DNA from: Dyadobacter fermentans
Lineage (GTDB): Bacteria > Bacteroidota > Bacteroidia > Cytophagales > Spirosomataceae
Reading direction: 5' to 3'
Length of the DNA: 64,000 nt
Assembly (NCBI RefSeq): GCF_019924045.1
Contig: NZ_JAHXBN010000010.1
Coordinates: 930,001-994,000, forward strand
Shown here in pieces: positions 34,791-43,599 of the stretch; the first letter of the stretch is position 1, and every line of letters begins with the position of its first letter. A program made the position numbers and the translations under genes. The notes below the pieces were generated by a model. It had not been told where the DNA came from. It worked only from the letters and a program-made list of their open reading frames with translations, and searched no databases.

Positions 34791-36131
34791 TTAGGCGTGA
34801 CGCTCTTCTTCTTCTGAGTGCTGAAAAACTTCCAGTTTTTTGTGGCGGCCCGTCAGGCTGAAAATAACGGCTACCACCGCCAGCCCACCAAAGAACCAGA
34901 GGCTGAGCTTCCAGTTATAATACACGATAGCGATCAGGCATAGCACGGAAATCGCCAGTGCAATGGCCGGGAAATAGGGGAATGCAGGTACGATGAAGGG
35001 TCTTTCGAGGTGCGGCTCTTTGCTTCTTAGTGCAAAAAGTGCCACCATACTGATAATGTACATTACTACGGCACCCAATGCGGCGAGGATAATGACCTGG
35101 TCGGTTGTGCCGAGGGATAATGCAAGGCAACCCGCGATCCCGCCAGCCACCAGCGCCCAGTGCGGTGTTTGAAAACGGGCATTTACCTTACCGAGGAATG
35201 AAGGAAGATACCCTTCTCGTGCGAGGGCGAAAATTTGCCTGGAGTAACCGATCACGGTGCCGTGAAAGGACGCGATAAGGCCGAATAGTCCCAAGCTGGC
35301 AAACAATTGCGTAAGCCCGCTGTCACGCCCGAGCACAATGCCCAATGCTGCGGGCAGGGGGTAGTCGATGCCGCTTAGCTGCTGCCATGGTGCAATGCCG
35401 CCGGTAAAAATCATCACCGCCAATGCCAGTACCACCAGTGTAAGGATACCGTAAATGTAGCCTCGCGAAATGGTCCTTTTGGGGTCTTCCACTTCTTCGG
35501 CCACCATGGCTACACCCTCGATGGCTAGGTAGAACCAGATCGCGAACGGCAGCGCGGCAAATACACCGGCCCATCCGAAAGGCATCGGTTCAGAAACGAA
35601 TGTGTCATAGGAGAAATGCGGGGCGACGATACCGATGTAAATCAGCAGCTCCACCACGGCGAGCAATGTGACAACGAGTGAAAAAGTGGCTGATTCTTTG
35701 ATCCCTAATAAATTAATGACAATAAAAATGGCGTAGCAGGCAAATGCGACTTCCAGGACTTGCAAGTTGGGGTAGAGGAAGTGAGTGTAACTCCCAAGCG
35801 CGAAGGCAATGGCGGGAGGTGTCACCAGAAATTCTACCAGCGTAGCATAGCCCGCTACGAGCCCGCCCCACCAGCCGAATGCGCGGTAGGCGTAAGAAAA
35901 CGGCCCGCCGGCTTGTGGAATGGAGGTTGTGAGCTCGGTAAAGCTGAAAATGAATGTCACATACATGACCGTCACCACGAGCGTCGCGATCAGAAAGCCG
36001 ATGGTACCCGATACGCCCCAGCCATAATTCCAGCCGAAATATTCGCCGGAAATGACCAGCCCGACGGCAATGGCCCAGAGGTGGATCGGTTTGAGGACTT
36101 TTTTGAGCGCAGCGGTTTGTTCAGCAGACAT
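34791..36131 (-). CDS. APC-superfamily permease, ethanolamine permease type
   Basis: 446 residues with about 12 membrane segments. The motifs LKPIHLWAIAVGLVISGEYFGWNYGW, IPQAGGPFSYAYRAFGWWGG (split here as GGPFSYAYRAFG), EGVAMVAEEVEDPKRTISRG and FHGTVIGYSRQIFALAREGYLP match the ethanolamine (Eat) branch of amino-acid permeases. It would import ethanolamine or a related amine across the inner membrane. No eutBC ammonia-lyase genes lie in the window, so the substrate call is tentative. The stop region is followed by the gene-free 844-bp gap. Confidence 0.8.
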   Translation of the reverse strand: MSAEQTAALKKVLKPIHLWAIAVGLVISGEYFGWNYGWGVSGTIGFLIATLVVTVMYVTFIFSFTELTTSIPQAGGPFSYAYRAFGWWGGLVAGYATLVEFLVTPPAIAFALGSYTHFLYPNLQVLEVAFACYAIFIVINLLGIKESATFSLVVTLLAVVELLIYIGIVAPHFSYDTFVSEPMPFGWAGVFAALPFAIWFYLAIEGVAMVAEEVEDPKRTISRGYIYGILTLVVLALAVMIFTGGIAPWQQLSGIDYPLPAALGIVLGRDSGLTQLFASLGLFGLIASFHGTVIGYSRQIFALAREGYLPSFLGKVNARFQTPHWALVAGGIAGCLALSLGTTDQVIILAALGAVVMYIISMVALFALRSKEPHLERPFIVPAFPYFPAIALAISVLCLIAIVYYNWKLSLWFFGGLAVVAVIFSLTGRHKKLEVFQHSEEEERHA

Positions 36132-36239
36132 GAAGGACAGGTTTGACTAATTGATGACAGTACAATATAGTCTATAACTCTTCCAAAGCCATTTGATACT
36201 ACTGAAAAAAAATCGCAGGCCGTATTTTGTTTTGCAAAA

Positions 36240-37025
36240 CTACCGTGGTGCAGTACGTAAGTAGTCACCGAGCTCGCGCACTTTGTCGGTATTGAGGTAA
36301 TCGACGCTCAGCGCCATCATGGTTTTCCAGGAATTAATATTGTCGGGTGTGGCCCATATCCGCACTTTTTTGCCGAGGTCGTGCACGTCGTTGATCATCT
36401 TCTGGATCTTCTTTTTATCTTTTTCCAGAAGAGGCCCTTCCCCGTTCCATTTGGAATATTGCTGAAATGCCTGGCTGATCAGCCCCACATGCGCGAGTTG
36501 TGCGGGTGTGTATACTTTTTCCGGACGGCCATCGAAATAGATGAAGTTCGGATATTGCTCGAAGCGGGACGGGTCGGGTACATCACCGCTAACCACGACT
36601 TTGACGCTGCCGGTCGGCGCAAAAATATGCTTATGCGGTTCGAGCAGCTTGATCAGCGCCGCCAGTGTCGGTTCGCCTTCCGTTTTGAGGTCGATCAGCA
36701 ATTGGAGCGGTACATTATCCTGGGTGTAAATGCGGCCGCCGTTTTGTTCCACTTTTTGAAGGATCGGAAGCAGGTATAATGCAGCAAAAGTCCGGTTGGG
36801 ACGAATATCTTTCAGGTTATGGGCTACAAAAAGCGAATCGTTGACCAGGAAAATATCAGCCTCTATCGAACCGAACTGCTGTTCGTAAGCATCCTCAAAC
36901 GGGCGTGCCCGTTCATAATCATTGTGCGAATGGGCCTGAGCGGTAGAATAGGACTTAACGCTTTGGGCCGCAATGAATTGAATAGACAGGACGACGCTGA
37001 TGAAACAGGTAGCGATTTTTCTCAT
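36240..37025 (-). CDS. Secreted GDPD/PI-PLC-like phosphodiesterase
   Basis: 261 residues with a signal peptide (MRKIATCFISVVLSIQFIAAQ). The mature start has AQAHSHNDYERARPFEDAY, followed by GSIEADIFLVNDSLFVAHN. These are the His/Asn and Glu/Asp/His pairs of the glycerophosphodiester phosphodiesterase-like TIM barrel (metal and catalytic residues). LQLLIDLKTEGE is a further metal-side strand. The later half is shorter than classical GDPDs and resembles AIM6-type proteins. It probably hydrolyses a phosphodiester in the periplasm. It may be co-transcribed with the permease 108 bp downstream. Confidence 0.75.
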   Translation of the reverse strand: MRKIATCFISVVLSIQFIAAQSVKSYSTAQAHSHNDYERARPFEDAYEQQFGSIEADIFLVNDSLFVAHNLKDIRPNRTFAALYLLPILQKVEQNGGRIYTQDNVPLQLLIDLKTEGEPTLAALIKLLEPHKHIFAPTGSVKVVVSGDVPDPSRFEQYPNFIYFDGRPEKVYTPAQLAHVGLISQAFQQYSKWNGEGPLLEKDKKKIQKMINDVHDLGKKVRIWATPDNINSWKTMMALSVDYLNTDKVRELGDYLRTAPR

Positions 37026-37222
37026 GGCAAATTCGTGGAACGGAGTAACGGGGATTAGTTCGATAACGCAATCATAACCTGTTTGATTTCCCTTGTGAAG
37101 AATTTTCTACGGATTTTTTGGGATAAAAGGAACAAATTTTCAGCCAATGCCGCGATCATTTTAGAATATCATTATTTTTAGCCCTGCTTATTACAAACTG
37201 ATACCTGATAAATAGCGCCTGC

Positions 37223-38914
37223 ATGAGCCAGAATTCTCCTCTATTCCGAAAAAAATCCGTCGACCAGATTCTGAAAGATGCCCATTCGGGAGGTGAGGGA
37301 GGCTTAGCCAAAGTACTGGGTGTCCGCGACCTGGTGTCGCTTGGTATTGCGGCCATTGTGGGTGCGGGGATATTCAGTACTATCGGTCTGGCCAGCTACA
37401 ATGGCGGCCCGGCGGTATCACTGCTCTTTGTATTCACGGCTGTGGCCTGTGTATTCACGGCGCTCTCGTACGCGCAGTTCGCGAGTACGGTGCCGGTGTC
37501 GGGGAGCGCATACACGTATGCATACGTAGCATTCGGTGAGCTGTTTGCGTGGATCATCGGCTGGGCACTTATCCTCGAATATGCCGTTTCCAACATGGTA
37601 GTGGCCATTTCGTGGTCGGAATACTTTGTGAGTATGCTCAAAGGATTTGGTATTACCCTGCCCGGCTGGCTCACGATCAACGGGGAATCGGCGCGGGAGG
37701 CATTTCAGAAATTACAGAGTGTGGGGGCGGCCCAGCTGTCGGATTATGAGCGCTTTGCGGCATCGGCATACGAATCGGCACCTACGATCGGGGACTTTCA
37801 TATTCTGCTCAATCTGCCGGCGGGACTTGTCACCTTGCTCATTACAGCATTGGTTTACATCGGGATCCGCGAGTCGAGGACGGCCAGTAATATTATGGTG
37901 GTGCTCAAAGTGGGTGTCGTATTGCTCGTGATACTCGCAGGCGCATTTTATGTAAAACCCGAAAACTGGTCTCCATTTGCCCCAAATGGTGTAAAGGGCG
38001 TGCTCAGCGGGGTAGCGGCGGTATTCTTCGCATTCATTGGTTTCGACTCCATTTCCACCACTGCCGAAGAGTGTCGCAACCCGCAGCAGGACATGCCGAA
38101 GGCGATGATTTACTGCCTAGTCATTTGCACGGTATTATATGTGTTGATCACGCTCGTACTCACCGGAATGGTGAATTACACTGAGCTGAAAGTAAGCGAT
38201 CCGCTGGCATTTGTATTCCAAAAGAATGGCCTGGATTTTATGGCGGGCGTTATTTCAGTCAGCTCGGTTATCGCGATTACAAGCGCATTGCTCGTTTACC
38301 AATTGGGTCAGCCGAGGATCTGGATGACGATGAGCCGCGACGGCCTGCTCTGGAAACGTTTTGCTAAAATCCACCCCAAATACCAGACTCCGTCCTTCGC
38401 GACGATCGTGACGGGCTTTGTGGTAGGTATTCCCGCATTGTTTTTCAAGATGGATTTCTTCGTCGATCTCACGAGCGTCGGAACCTTCTTTGCATTCATC
38501 CTCGTGTGCGGCGGCGTACTTTACCTCGATCACAAAGGGATTTCGGCCCGTTCCAAATTTCGCGTGCCCTATATCAATGGTAAATACCTGGTGGGAATCC
38601 TGTTCGCCGTCGCGATCGTGGGCTTGCTCACTTACGGAAAAAGCGTCATTGTCGAATGGCGGATGCTCAGCTTTGCTGAAATCATGGAGCACAAGCTGCT
38701 GACCATCATTTTCTGGATCACCTGGTGCACGCTTTCTATTTTGAGCTACCAGCATAACTTCTCCGCGCTTCCGGTGGCCGGAATCCTGACAAACCTTTAT
38801 CTGATGACCGAACTTGGTGCTTCCAACTGGCTGATTTTCGTCATCTGGCTGGCGATTGGTCTCGTTATCTATTTCAGCTACGGATACAAACAGAGCAAAC
38901 TGGCACAAAAATAG
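37223..38914 (+). CDS. APC-family amino acid permease (cationic amino acid transporter type)
   Basis: 563 residues with 12-14 membrane segments. Motifs include LGIAAIVGAGIFSTIGLAS (the substrate-binding GAGIF of TM1), PVSGSAYTYAYVAFGELFAW, ISWSEYFVSML, AVFFAFIGFDSISTTAEECRNPQQDMP (split here as FFAFIGFDSISTTAEE) and ARSKFRVPYINGKY. This is the CAT/YfnA branch, which moves amino acids by proton coupling. A soluble insertion at about 150-190 is longer than in many homologues. It diverges from the GDPD-like gene. The specific amino acid is unknown. Confidence 0.88.
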   Translation: MSQNSPLFRKKSVDQILKDAHSGGEGGLAKVLGVRDLVSLGIAAIVGAGIFSTIGLASYNGGPAVSLLFVFTAVACVFTALSYAQFASTVPVSGSAYTYAYVAFGELFAWIIGWALILEYAVSNMVVAISWSEYFVSMLKGFGITLPGWLTINGESAREAFQKLQSVGAAQLSDYERFAASAYESAPTIGDFHILLNLPAGLVTLLITALVYIGIRESRTASNIMVVLKVGVVLLVILAGAFYVKPENWSPFAPNGVKGVLSGVAAVFFAFIGFDSISTTAEECRNPQQDMPKAMIYCLVICTVLYVLITLVLTGMVNYTELKVSDPLAFVFQKNGLDFMAGVISVSSVIAITSALLVYQLGQPRIWMTMSRDGLLWKRFAKIHPKYQTPSFATIVTGFVVGIPALFFKMDFFVDLTSVGTFFAFILVCGGVLYLDHKGISARSKFRVPYINGKYLVGILFAVAIVGLLTYGKSVIVEWRMLSFAEIMEHKLLTIIFWITWCTLSILSYQHNFSALPVAGILTNLYLMTELGASNWLIFVIWLAIGLVIYFSYGYKQSKLAQK

Positions 38915-38959
38915 GGAAGCTGTTTCCGGCCTCCCTCTCTCGCTTTGCCTTTTAGCAGG

Positions 38960-39388
38960 CTATTTTTTCTCGATTTTCAGCTGTATCGAATACTTCTCCT
39001 TGGTCCGCGTAGAGTCGCCAAACTTGGGGTAGGGATTGACCGCGCTGAGTACAAACCTGTATTTTTCTCCTGCAAATGTCTTTTCCACCGAATCTGAGCC
39101 GGTCGAAGCATCGCATTCACCGATGCACATTTTGACGTGCTCTTTAATGCCTCCCTCGGTAGTAACCCCCGATAGCAGCAGATCAACCGCCGCACGGCCT
39201 CCCCAAATACAAGTCACGCCTTCGGGGCAGCGGCCGTCTTCCACATCATAAAACGTCAGCGTAGCCGTCGGAACATCATTCAAAACAACGGTTTCCTTGT
39301 ATTGGATGCCCTCACCTTTCTTGTCCACACCAGTGCTCTTACAGGCCACCGCCATAGCGGCAAAAAGCACGAAAATATACTTTTTCAT
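38960..39388 (-). CDS. Small lipoprotein, function unknown
   Basis: 142 residues from ATG 39386-39388. The N-terminus MKKYIFVLFAAMAVACKST carries a lipobox (AVAC), predicting a lipid-anchored protein. The mature part has four more cysteines in pairs (GRCPEGVTCIWGG and MCIGECDAST) and beta-rich segments (KYRFVLSAVNPYPKFG). The RCPxGVxCIWxG motif is seen in a family of small Bacteroidota lipoproteins, often on copper- or stress-related loci, without known function. A longer frame would run back into repeat F2 and is rejected. Confidence 0.75.
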   Translation of the reverse strand: MKKYIFVLFAAMAVACKSTGVDKKGEGIQYKETVVLNDVPTATLTFYDVEDGRCPEGVTCIWGGRAAVDLLLSGVTTEGGIKEHVKMCIGECDASTGSDSVEKTFAGEKYRFVLSAVNPYPKFGDSTRTKEKYSIQLKIEKK

Positions 39389-39456
39389 TGGGTTCTCATT
39401 TAGGTTTGCTGGAAAGACGCTGTGCGGTGGGGAATGGTTGTAATGTGGGGGATTTT

Positions 39457-39626
39457 GACTGCCGACCGCTGACCGCCGACCGCTGACCGCCGATTTTTGG
39501 TTTGTAAATAAATGATATTTGAAGTTTTCAGATCGTTTTAATGATGCATTAAAACACAATAACATGAAATCGGCCGTCGGCGGTCAGCGGTCGGTGGTCC
39601 ATGGTCGGCGGTCCATGGTCGCCGAT
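39457..39626. repeat. Heptamer-phased palindromic element (copy F2)
   Basis: The left arm is GACTGCC/GACCGCT/GACCGCC/GACCGCT/GACCGCC-GAT in exact 7-bp steps (39457-39494). The right arm is ATCGGCC then GTCGGCG, GTCAGCG, GTCGGTG, GTCCATG, GTCGGCG, GTCCATG, GTCGCCG (39569-39626). The AT-rich core between them is 74 bp. It lies between the lipoprotein gene and the histidine kinase gene. Confidence 0.8.
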
Positions 39627-39639
39627 AGGACCGAATGCC

Positions 39640-40980
39640 CTAAAACACCAGCGTAAACACCGTTCCCTTACCCACCTGCGACTCAACGTTTAGCTGGCCG
39701 TTATGTTGCTGCAAAATCTGGCGGGAGAGGCTTAGCCCGATGCCGGAGCCGGTTTTTTTGGTAGTATAGAACGGAATGAAGATGTTTTCCAATGCCTCGG
39801 GCTCGATGCCGTCGCCATTGTCGGCGACTTCGATCATCACGGTGCCGTCGACCTGGTAGGCCGAGAGCGTAATGAGCCGGTTGGTTTGGTGCGAGAATGC
39901 CTCGGAGGCGTTTTTGATGAGGTTGATCAATACCTGCTGGATCTGGCTGGCATCTGCTTTTACGGTGAGGGTTTCCGGCTTCACCGACAGCTTCCAGAGT
40001 ACGCCGGATTGGGTCAGATCGGTTTGAAGCAATTGTAGTACTTCCTGCAAAAGTTCCGCCACTTCCAGGCTGGCGAATACCGGCTTGGGCAACGTCGTGA
40101 AATCGCGGTAGGCATTCACGAACTGCATCATGCCTTTGCTGCGTTTTTCGAGTGTCGATAACGCTTCTTTCAAATCGTTTACCGCTTCCTGATCATTTGT
40201 GGATTTCTCGATATCCTCGTTCACGATCAGGCGCATGGTGCCAACGAGCGATACGATGGGCGTCATAGAGTTCATGATCTCGTGCCGCAGTACACGGGTG
40301 AGGTTTTGCCAGGATTCGACCTCCTGCTGCTGCAACTCGGTCTGGATGTTTTGTAATACAACAATTTTAACCCACATCCCGCGTAACTGAATCGCTGCAG
40401 CCTGCAATGCAAGTGGCTGGTCGTTGGGCGTGCGGTAAAGGTCGCGGACGCCCGTATCGAGGTCGGAAAGCAGTTCGTAAAGGCGCGGGTGCTTTTCTTT
40501 GAGCTCGATGAGCTGGTGCAGGCGGTAAATGCCCAGCATGCGCAGCGCGGCATTGTTGATGAGGTTTACCTGCCCGTTGGCGTCAAATGTAATGAGCCCC
40601 GTTCCGATATGCTGAACGATGGTGTTGAGGTATTGCAAGTTGGCCTCTTTCTCCGCCCGTGCCTGTCTGAAGGCAAGCAGTACTTCGTTGAACTGCTGGT
40701 TGAGTTCTTTGAACGTCCGGCCCATTTTGTTGTCCGACCGGAAGTTGATGGTAAAATCCGAATACCGCACGGATTCGAGGAAGTAGGTCAGTTTGCGGTT
40801 GACATTCGTGACGTACTGGTACAGCAGCGATCCCTGGATGAATATGAATATGGTGCCGAGGATGTACACCAGCGTTTCATTGGTATGCTTGGACGCCAGC
40901 CAGGCGAGGGCAATGACGCTCAGGACGATCACTGCTATCCTGATCATAATCATAATACTGAAATGCCGGAGTCCGATCAT
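39640..40980 (-). CDS. Membrane sensor histidine kinase (NtrY-like)
   Basis: 446 residues. Two membrane segments (about 8-28 and 36-56) are followed by a HAMP-like linker, a PAS-like domain (about 115-210; TGLITFDANGQVNLINNAA), the phospho-acceptor His233 in RVLRHEIMNSMTPI, and an HATPase domain with the N box NLIKNASEAF, G1 DNGDGIEPE, F box FIPFYTTKKTGSGIGLSLSRQI. This architecture is that of kinases that pair with NtrC-type regulators. Such a regulator lies 11.5 kb away (52505-53875); pairing is inferred only. It is probably co-transcribed with the HAD gene 27 bp upstream. Confidence 0.92.
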   Translation of the reverse strand: MIGLRHFSIMIMIRIAVIVLSVIALAWLASKHTNETLVYILGTIFIFIQGSLLYQYVTNVNRKLTYFLESVRYSDFTINFRSDNKMGRTFKELNQQFNEVLLAFRQARAEKEANLQYLNTIVQHIGTGLITFDANGQVNLINNAALRMLGIYRLHQLIELKEKHPRLYELLSDLDTGVRDLYRTPNDQPLALQAAAIQLRGMWVKIVVLQNIQTELQQQEVESWQNLTRVLRHEIMNSMTPIVSLVGTMRLIVNEDIEKSTNDQEAVNDLKEALSTLEKRSKGMMQFVNAYRDFTTLPKPVFASLEVAELLQEVLQLLQTDLTQSGVLWKLSVKPETLTVKADASQIQQVLINLIKNASEAFSHQTNRLITLSAYQVDGTVMIEVADNGDGIEPEALENIFIPFYTTKKTGSGIGLSLSRQILQQHNGQLNVESQVGKGTVFTLVF

Positions 40981-41007
40981 GCGGGGTAAGCGGGATAGGG
41001 TCGAGGT

Positions 41008-41682
41008 TTAGTTTTCGATCACACTTTGCGGCACACCCGACATTTCGCCTAGAATGTATTTTTCGAGCGAAGGGATCTTGTAATGTGCCATATCAAATTT
41101 TTTATCTTCAAAAACTTCCGCGGCAGGTACCGAAATCGTGATCATCCCCGCTGCGTGTGCGGCGCGCAGGCCCGCATGCGAATCTTCGAAGGCAATGCAT
41201 TCTTCGGGCAAAACTCCGAGTTTTTGGGCGGTAGTGAGGTACACCGCCGGGTGGGGCTTGGTGTGTTTTTCCAACTCGCCGGAATGCCAGGTGTCAAAAT
41301 AGTCAATAATATCCAGTCTTTTCAATACTCCTTCAATAAGCTCCATATGGGAGGCCGATGCGACTGCGAGTTTCAGTCCTTGTTTTTTTAATTCCCTGAC
41401 CAGCGTAATGGCGCCCGGCATAGCCTCGGCACTGGCCAGAATATCGTGATGGGCTTTTTCCAGTATTTCTGTTTCAAGCTCTTCGAATGAAGGCGTGTTC
41501 CAGGGTTGGATCTGGTGGCATAAATCGAGAAATAGCTTGATAGATAACCCGGTACTTTGAATGCGAATTGCGTCGGTGATTTCAAAATTGACTTTTTGCA
41601 TGACAGAACGCGCTGCCTCCGTCCACATCGGTTCGGAGTCGATGAGCAGGCCGTCCATGTCGAAAATTGCTGCTTTGATCAT
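41008..41682 (-). CDS. HAD-superfamily sugar phosphatase (HxpB/YniC-like)
   Basis: 224 residues from ATG 41680-41682. HAD motifs: I AAIFDMDGLLIDSEP (nucleophile and acid/base Asp), II LAVASAS, III Lys in EKHTKPHPAVYL, IV CIAFEDSHAGLRAAHAAGM. The cap domain is a C1 helical cap. The full set is closest to E. coli YniC/HxpB, which dephosphorylates hexitol and 2-deoxyglucose phosphates. It is cytoplasmic. The promoter must lie in the 197-bp gap shared with thiM, which is filled by a polypurine element. Confidence 0.87.
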   Translation of the reverse strand: MIKAAIFDMDGLLIDSEPMWTEAARSVMQKVNFEITDAIRIQSTGLSIKLFLDLCHQIQPWNTPSFEELETEILEKAHHDILASAEAMPGAITLVRELKKQGLKLAVASASHMELIEGVLKRLDIIDYFDTWHSGELEKHTKPHPAVYLTTAQKLGVLPEECIAFEDSHAGLRAAHAAGMITISVPAAEVFEDKKFDMAHYKIPSLEKYILGEMSGVPQSVIEN

Positions 41683-41761
41683 GATCAGGTGAGTGTGGGG
41701 ATTTTTGATAACCACCCAAAACTACTACATTCGCTCGTGACCTGGAAGGAGTATCGGTTAA

Positions 41762-41858
41762 ATGGGAAGAATGGGAGAATGGAGGAAAGAAAGGAAGGGC
41801 TATTTTCAATTCACCTTTTCCCTTTCCTCCCTCTTCCCTTTCCTCCTTTTTCCCTTCA
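41762..41858. repeat. Polypurine/polypyrimidine bracket element (copy P2)
   Basis: Purine arm (GGGAGAATGGAGGAAAGAAAGG-type, 41762-41798) then a pyrimidine arm (TTCCCTTTCCTCC-type, 41815-41858). It lies in the divergent promoter region between the HAD gene and thiM, ending 21 bp before the thiM start. No TPP riboswitch sequence was seen in this leader. Confidence 0.7.
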
Positions 41859-41879
41859 AGACGGTATAAAATCAACCCA

Positions 41880-42680
41880 ATGGTAATTCAACTCGAAACA
41901 AACCTCGAAAAACTGCGTGCTTCGGCACCTTTGGTACATAATATTACCAATTTCGTAGTGATGAACTTCACCGCCAATGCATTGCTGGCGGTGGGCGCCT
42001 CGCCGGTGATGGCACATGCGGTGGAAGAAGTGGAGGATATGGTCTCGATCGCCGGGGCATTGGTGATCAACATCGGTACGCTTTCGGCACATTGGGTGGA
42101 AGCGATGAAGCTGGCCATGAAAAAGGCCGCCGAACTCGGGAAACCGATCGTTCTTGATCCGGTAGGGGCCGGCGCGACGCCCTACCGCAACAAGGTGCTG
42201 ACCGAGCTGCTCGAAGCAGCCCCGCCGACCATTATCCGCGGCAATGGCTCCGAAATACTCGCATTGGCCGGCACCAGCATCCGGACAAAGGGTGTGGACA
42301 GCACCGCCGACTCGATGGACAGCATCGGTGCCGCACACGCATTGAGCGCGCGCTTCGGCTCGGTGGTGAGTGTGAGCGGTGCCGTGGATGTGATTGTGCA
42401 TGGTGGCCGTAGCGGCTGGGTTTCCAACGGCGTGCCGCTAATGACCAAAGTGACGGGTATGGGCTGCTCGGCATCTGCTATCGCAGGCGCATTTGCAGCC
42501 ATTTGTAGCGATCCGTTCGAAGCGGCGGTTTCGGCGGCTGCCACGATGGGTGTTTGCGGGGAATTGGCCTACCGGAATGCCAAGCTGCCCGGTTCGTTCC
42601 AGATCGCGTTTTTGGATAAATTAGCGGAAGTGAGCGCAGCGCATTTGGCCGAAGTAAGTAAAATTAGATTTGAAGGGTAA
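41880..42680 (+). CDS. thiM: Hydroxyethylthiazole kinase
   Basis: 266 residues. It phosphorylates the thiazole alcohol THZ in thiamin salvage. Ribokinase-like/THZ kinase motifs are complete: PLVHNITNFVVMNFTANALLA, GASPVMAHAVEEV, LVINIGTLSAHW, PIVLDPVGAGATPYR, IRGNGSEILALAG, and the GMGCSASAIAGAFAA ATP-binding/catalytic Cys-Ser block. It starts the thiM-thiE-thiD-tenA cluster. A four-hairpin repeat begins 3 bp after its stop. Confidence 0.96.
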   Translation: MVIQLETNLEKLRASAPLVHNITNFVVMNFTANALLAVGASPVMAHAVEEVEDMVSIAGALVINIGTLSAHWVEAMKLAMKKAAELGKPIVLDPVGAGATPYRNKVLTELLEAAPPTIIRGNGSEILALAGTSIRTKGVDSTADSMDSIGAAHALSARFGSVVSVSGAVDVIVHGGRSGWVSNGVPLMTKVTGMGCSASAIAGAFAAICSDPFEAAVSAAATMGVCGELAYRNAKLPGSFQIAFLDKLAEVSAAHLAEVSKIRFEG

Positions 42681-42683
42681 CGG

Positions 42684-42850
42684 ATCGCGGAGCGATGAAA
42701 CATTGGTAGTGACAGATTGTAATCGTATGTTTAAAAATCCCGTCAGGGATGTAACAACAGAACAAATTGACATTGTTATTACATGCCCAGGGCATTTTTG
42801 AAAATTGAATGCAACATAATATGCTACCAATATTATATGCCTGACGGCAT
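42684..42850. repeat. Single diverged copy of the four-hairpin element inside the thi operon
   Basis: The same four-hairpin order as the folA-RAYT array, in inverse orientation: ATCGC-GGA-GCGAT followed by GAAACATTGGTAG; ATCCC-GTCA-GGGAT then GTAAC; ATTAC then ATGCC-CAG-GGCAT; GCTACCAATATTAT then ATGCC-TGAC-GGCAT. It is 167 bp, the array element 171 bp. The stems and GGTAG/CTACC flanks are kept while the spacer sequences differ widely. It occupies nearly the whole thiM-thiE gap. Confidence 0.85.
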
Positions 42851-42865
42851 TTAAATGAATGTAAG

Positions 42866-43516
42866 ATGTTGAATCTCGAACTGTATTTAGTCACCGACGA
42901 AGCTGCATGCCTGGGCCGCGATTTTTTCTGGGTTGTGGAAGAGGCTGTGAAGGGCGGCGTAACGATGGTGCAATTGCGGGAGAAATCGCTTTCGACCCGC
43001 GCATTTGTCGATAGAGCGAAGCGTTTGAAGCACCTTTTGGAATCTTATAATGTCCCTTTGATCATTAATGATCGTGTGGATGTAGCATTGGCTGTCGACG
43101 CGGACGGCGTGCATATCGGGCAGAGTGATATGCCTTTCCAAACGGCCCACCGGTTGCTTGGCGAAGGGAAAATCATCGGATTGTCGGCCGAAAAACAATC
43201 CGACATTATCGAAGCGGAGCACTGGAACCTGTCGTACCTTGCTGTGAGCCCGCTTTTTGCGACTCCTACTAAAACTGACACCGAGCAACCCTGGGAACTT
43301 GACGGGCTGCAATGGGCACGGCAGCAAAGCCGGCATCCGCTGGTGGTGATCGGCGGGCTTCATACGGGCAATGCACACGAGGCCATCCTGAACGGTGCGA
43401 ACGGTATTGCGGTCGTATCGGCTATTTGCAGCGCTCCGTCACCCCGCAAAGCTGCGAGGGAGCTCAAAAAAGCCATTCAGGACGCTATTCTCTGGCCGAC
43501 CTCAAACAACACGTGA
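42866..43516 (+). CDS. thiE: Thiamin phosphate synthase
   Basis: 216 residues. It joins HMP-PP and THZ-P to give thiamin monophosphate. The TIM barrel shows GVTMVQLREKSLSTRAFV, PLIINDRVDVALAVDADGVHIGQSDMP (key residues DRVDVA and GVHIGQ), GLSAEKQSD, LAVSPLFATPTKTD and VVIGGLHTGNAHEAI with NGIAVVSAI near the end. It lacks a kinase domain, matching the separate thiD gene. It starts 15 bp after the repeat element, so translation depends on the sequence right behind the last hairpin. Confidence 0.96.
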   Translation: MLNLELYLVTDEAACLGRDFFWVVEEAVKGGVTMVQLREKSLSTRAFVDRAKRLKHLLESYNVPLIINDRVDVALAVDADGVHIGQSDMPFQTAHRLLGEGKIIGLSAEKQSDIIEAEHWNLSYLAVSPLFATPTKTDTEQPWELDGLQWARQQSRHPLVVIGGLHTGNAHEAILNGANGIAVVSAICSAPSPRKAARELKKAIQDAILWPTSNNT

Positions 43517-43530
43517 CAACTCTTGGCCAT

Positions 43531-43580
43531 ACCTGACTACCTCTGAAAATACCTGTTTACACCTGACCACACCCGACCAA
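43531..43580. repeat. Decamer-phased repeat (copy D2)
   Basis: Five 10-bp units of the type ACCTGACTAC, CTCTGAAAAT, ACCTGTTTAC, ACCTGACCAC, ACCCGACCAA fill most of the thiE-thiD gap. It is a degenerate relative of D1 and of the right arm of D3. Confidence 0.55.
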
Positions 43581-43599
43581 CACCACCAACCACATTCCT

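Noticed and set aside
39389..39565. N-terminal extension of the small lipoprotein through repeat F2
   Set aside because: The lipobox and signal peptide fix the start at 39388; the extension encodes repeat-derived sequence.
41683..41879. TPP riboswitch before the thi cluster
   Set aside because: The conserved CTGAGA and ACCTG blocks were not found; the leader is mostly the polypurine element.
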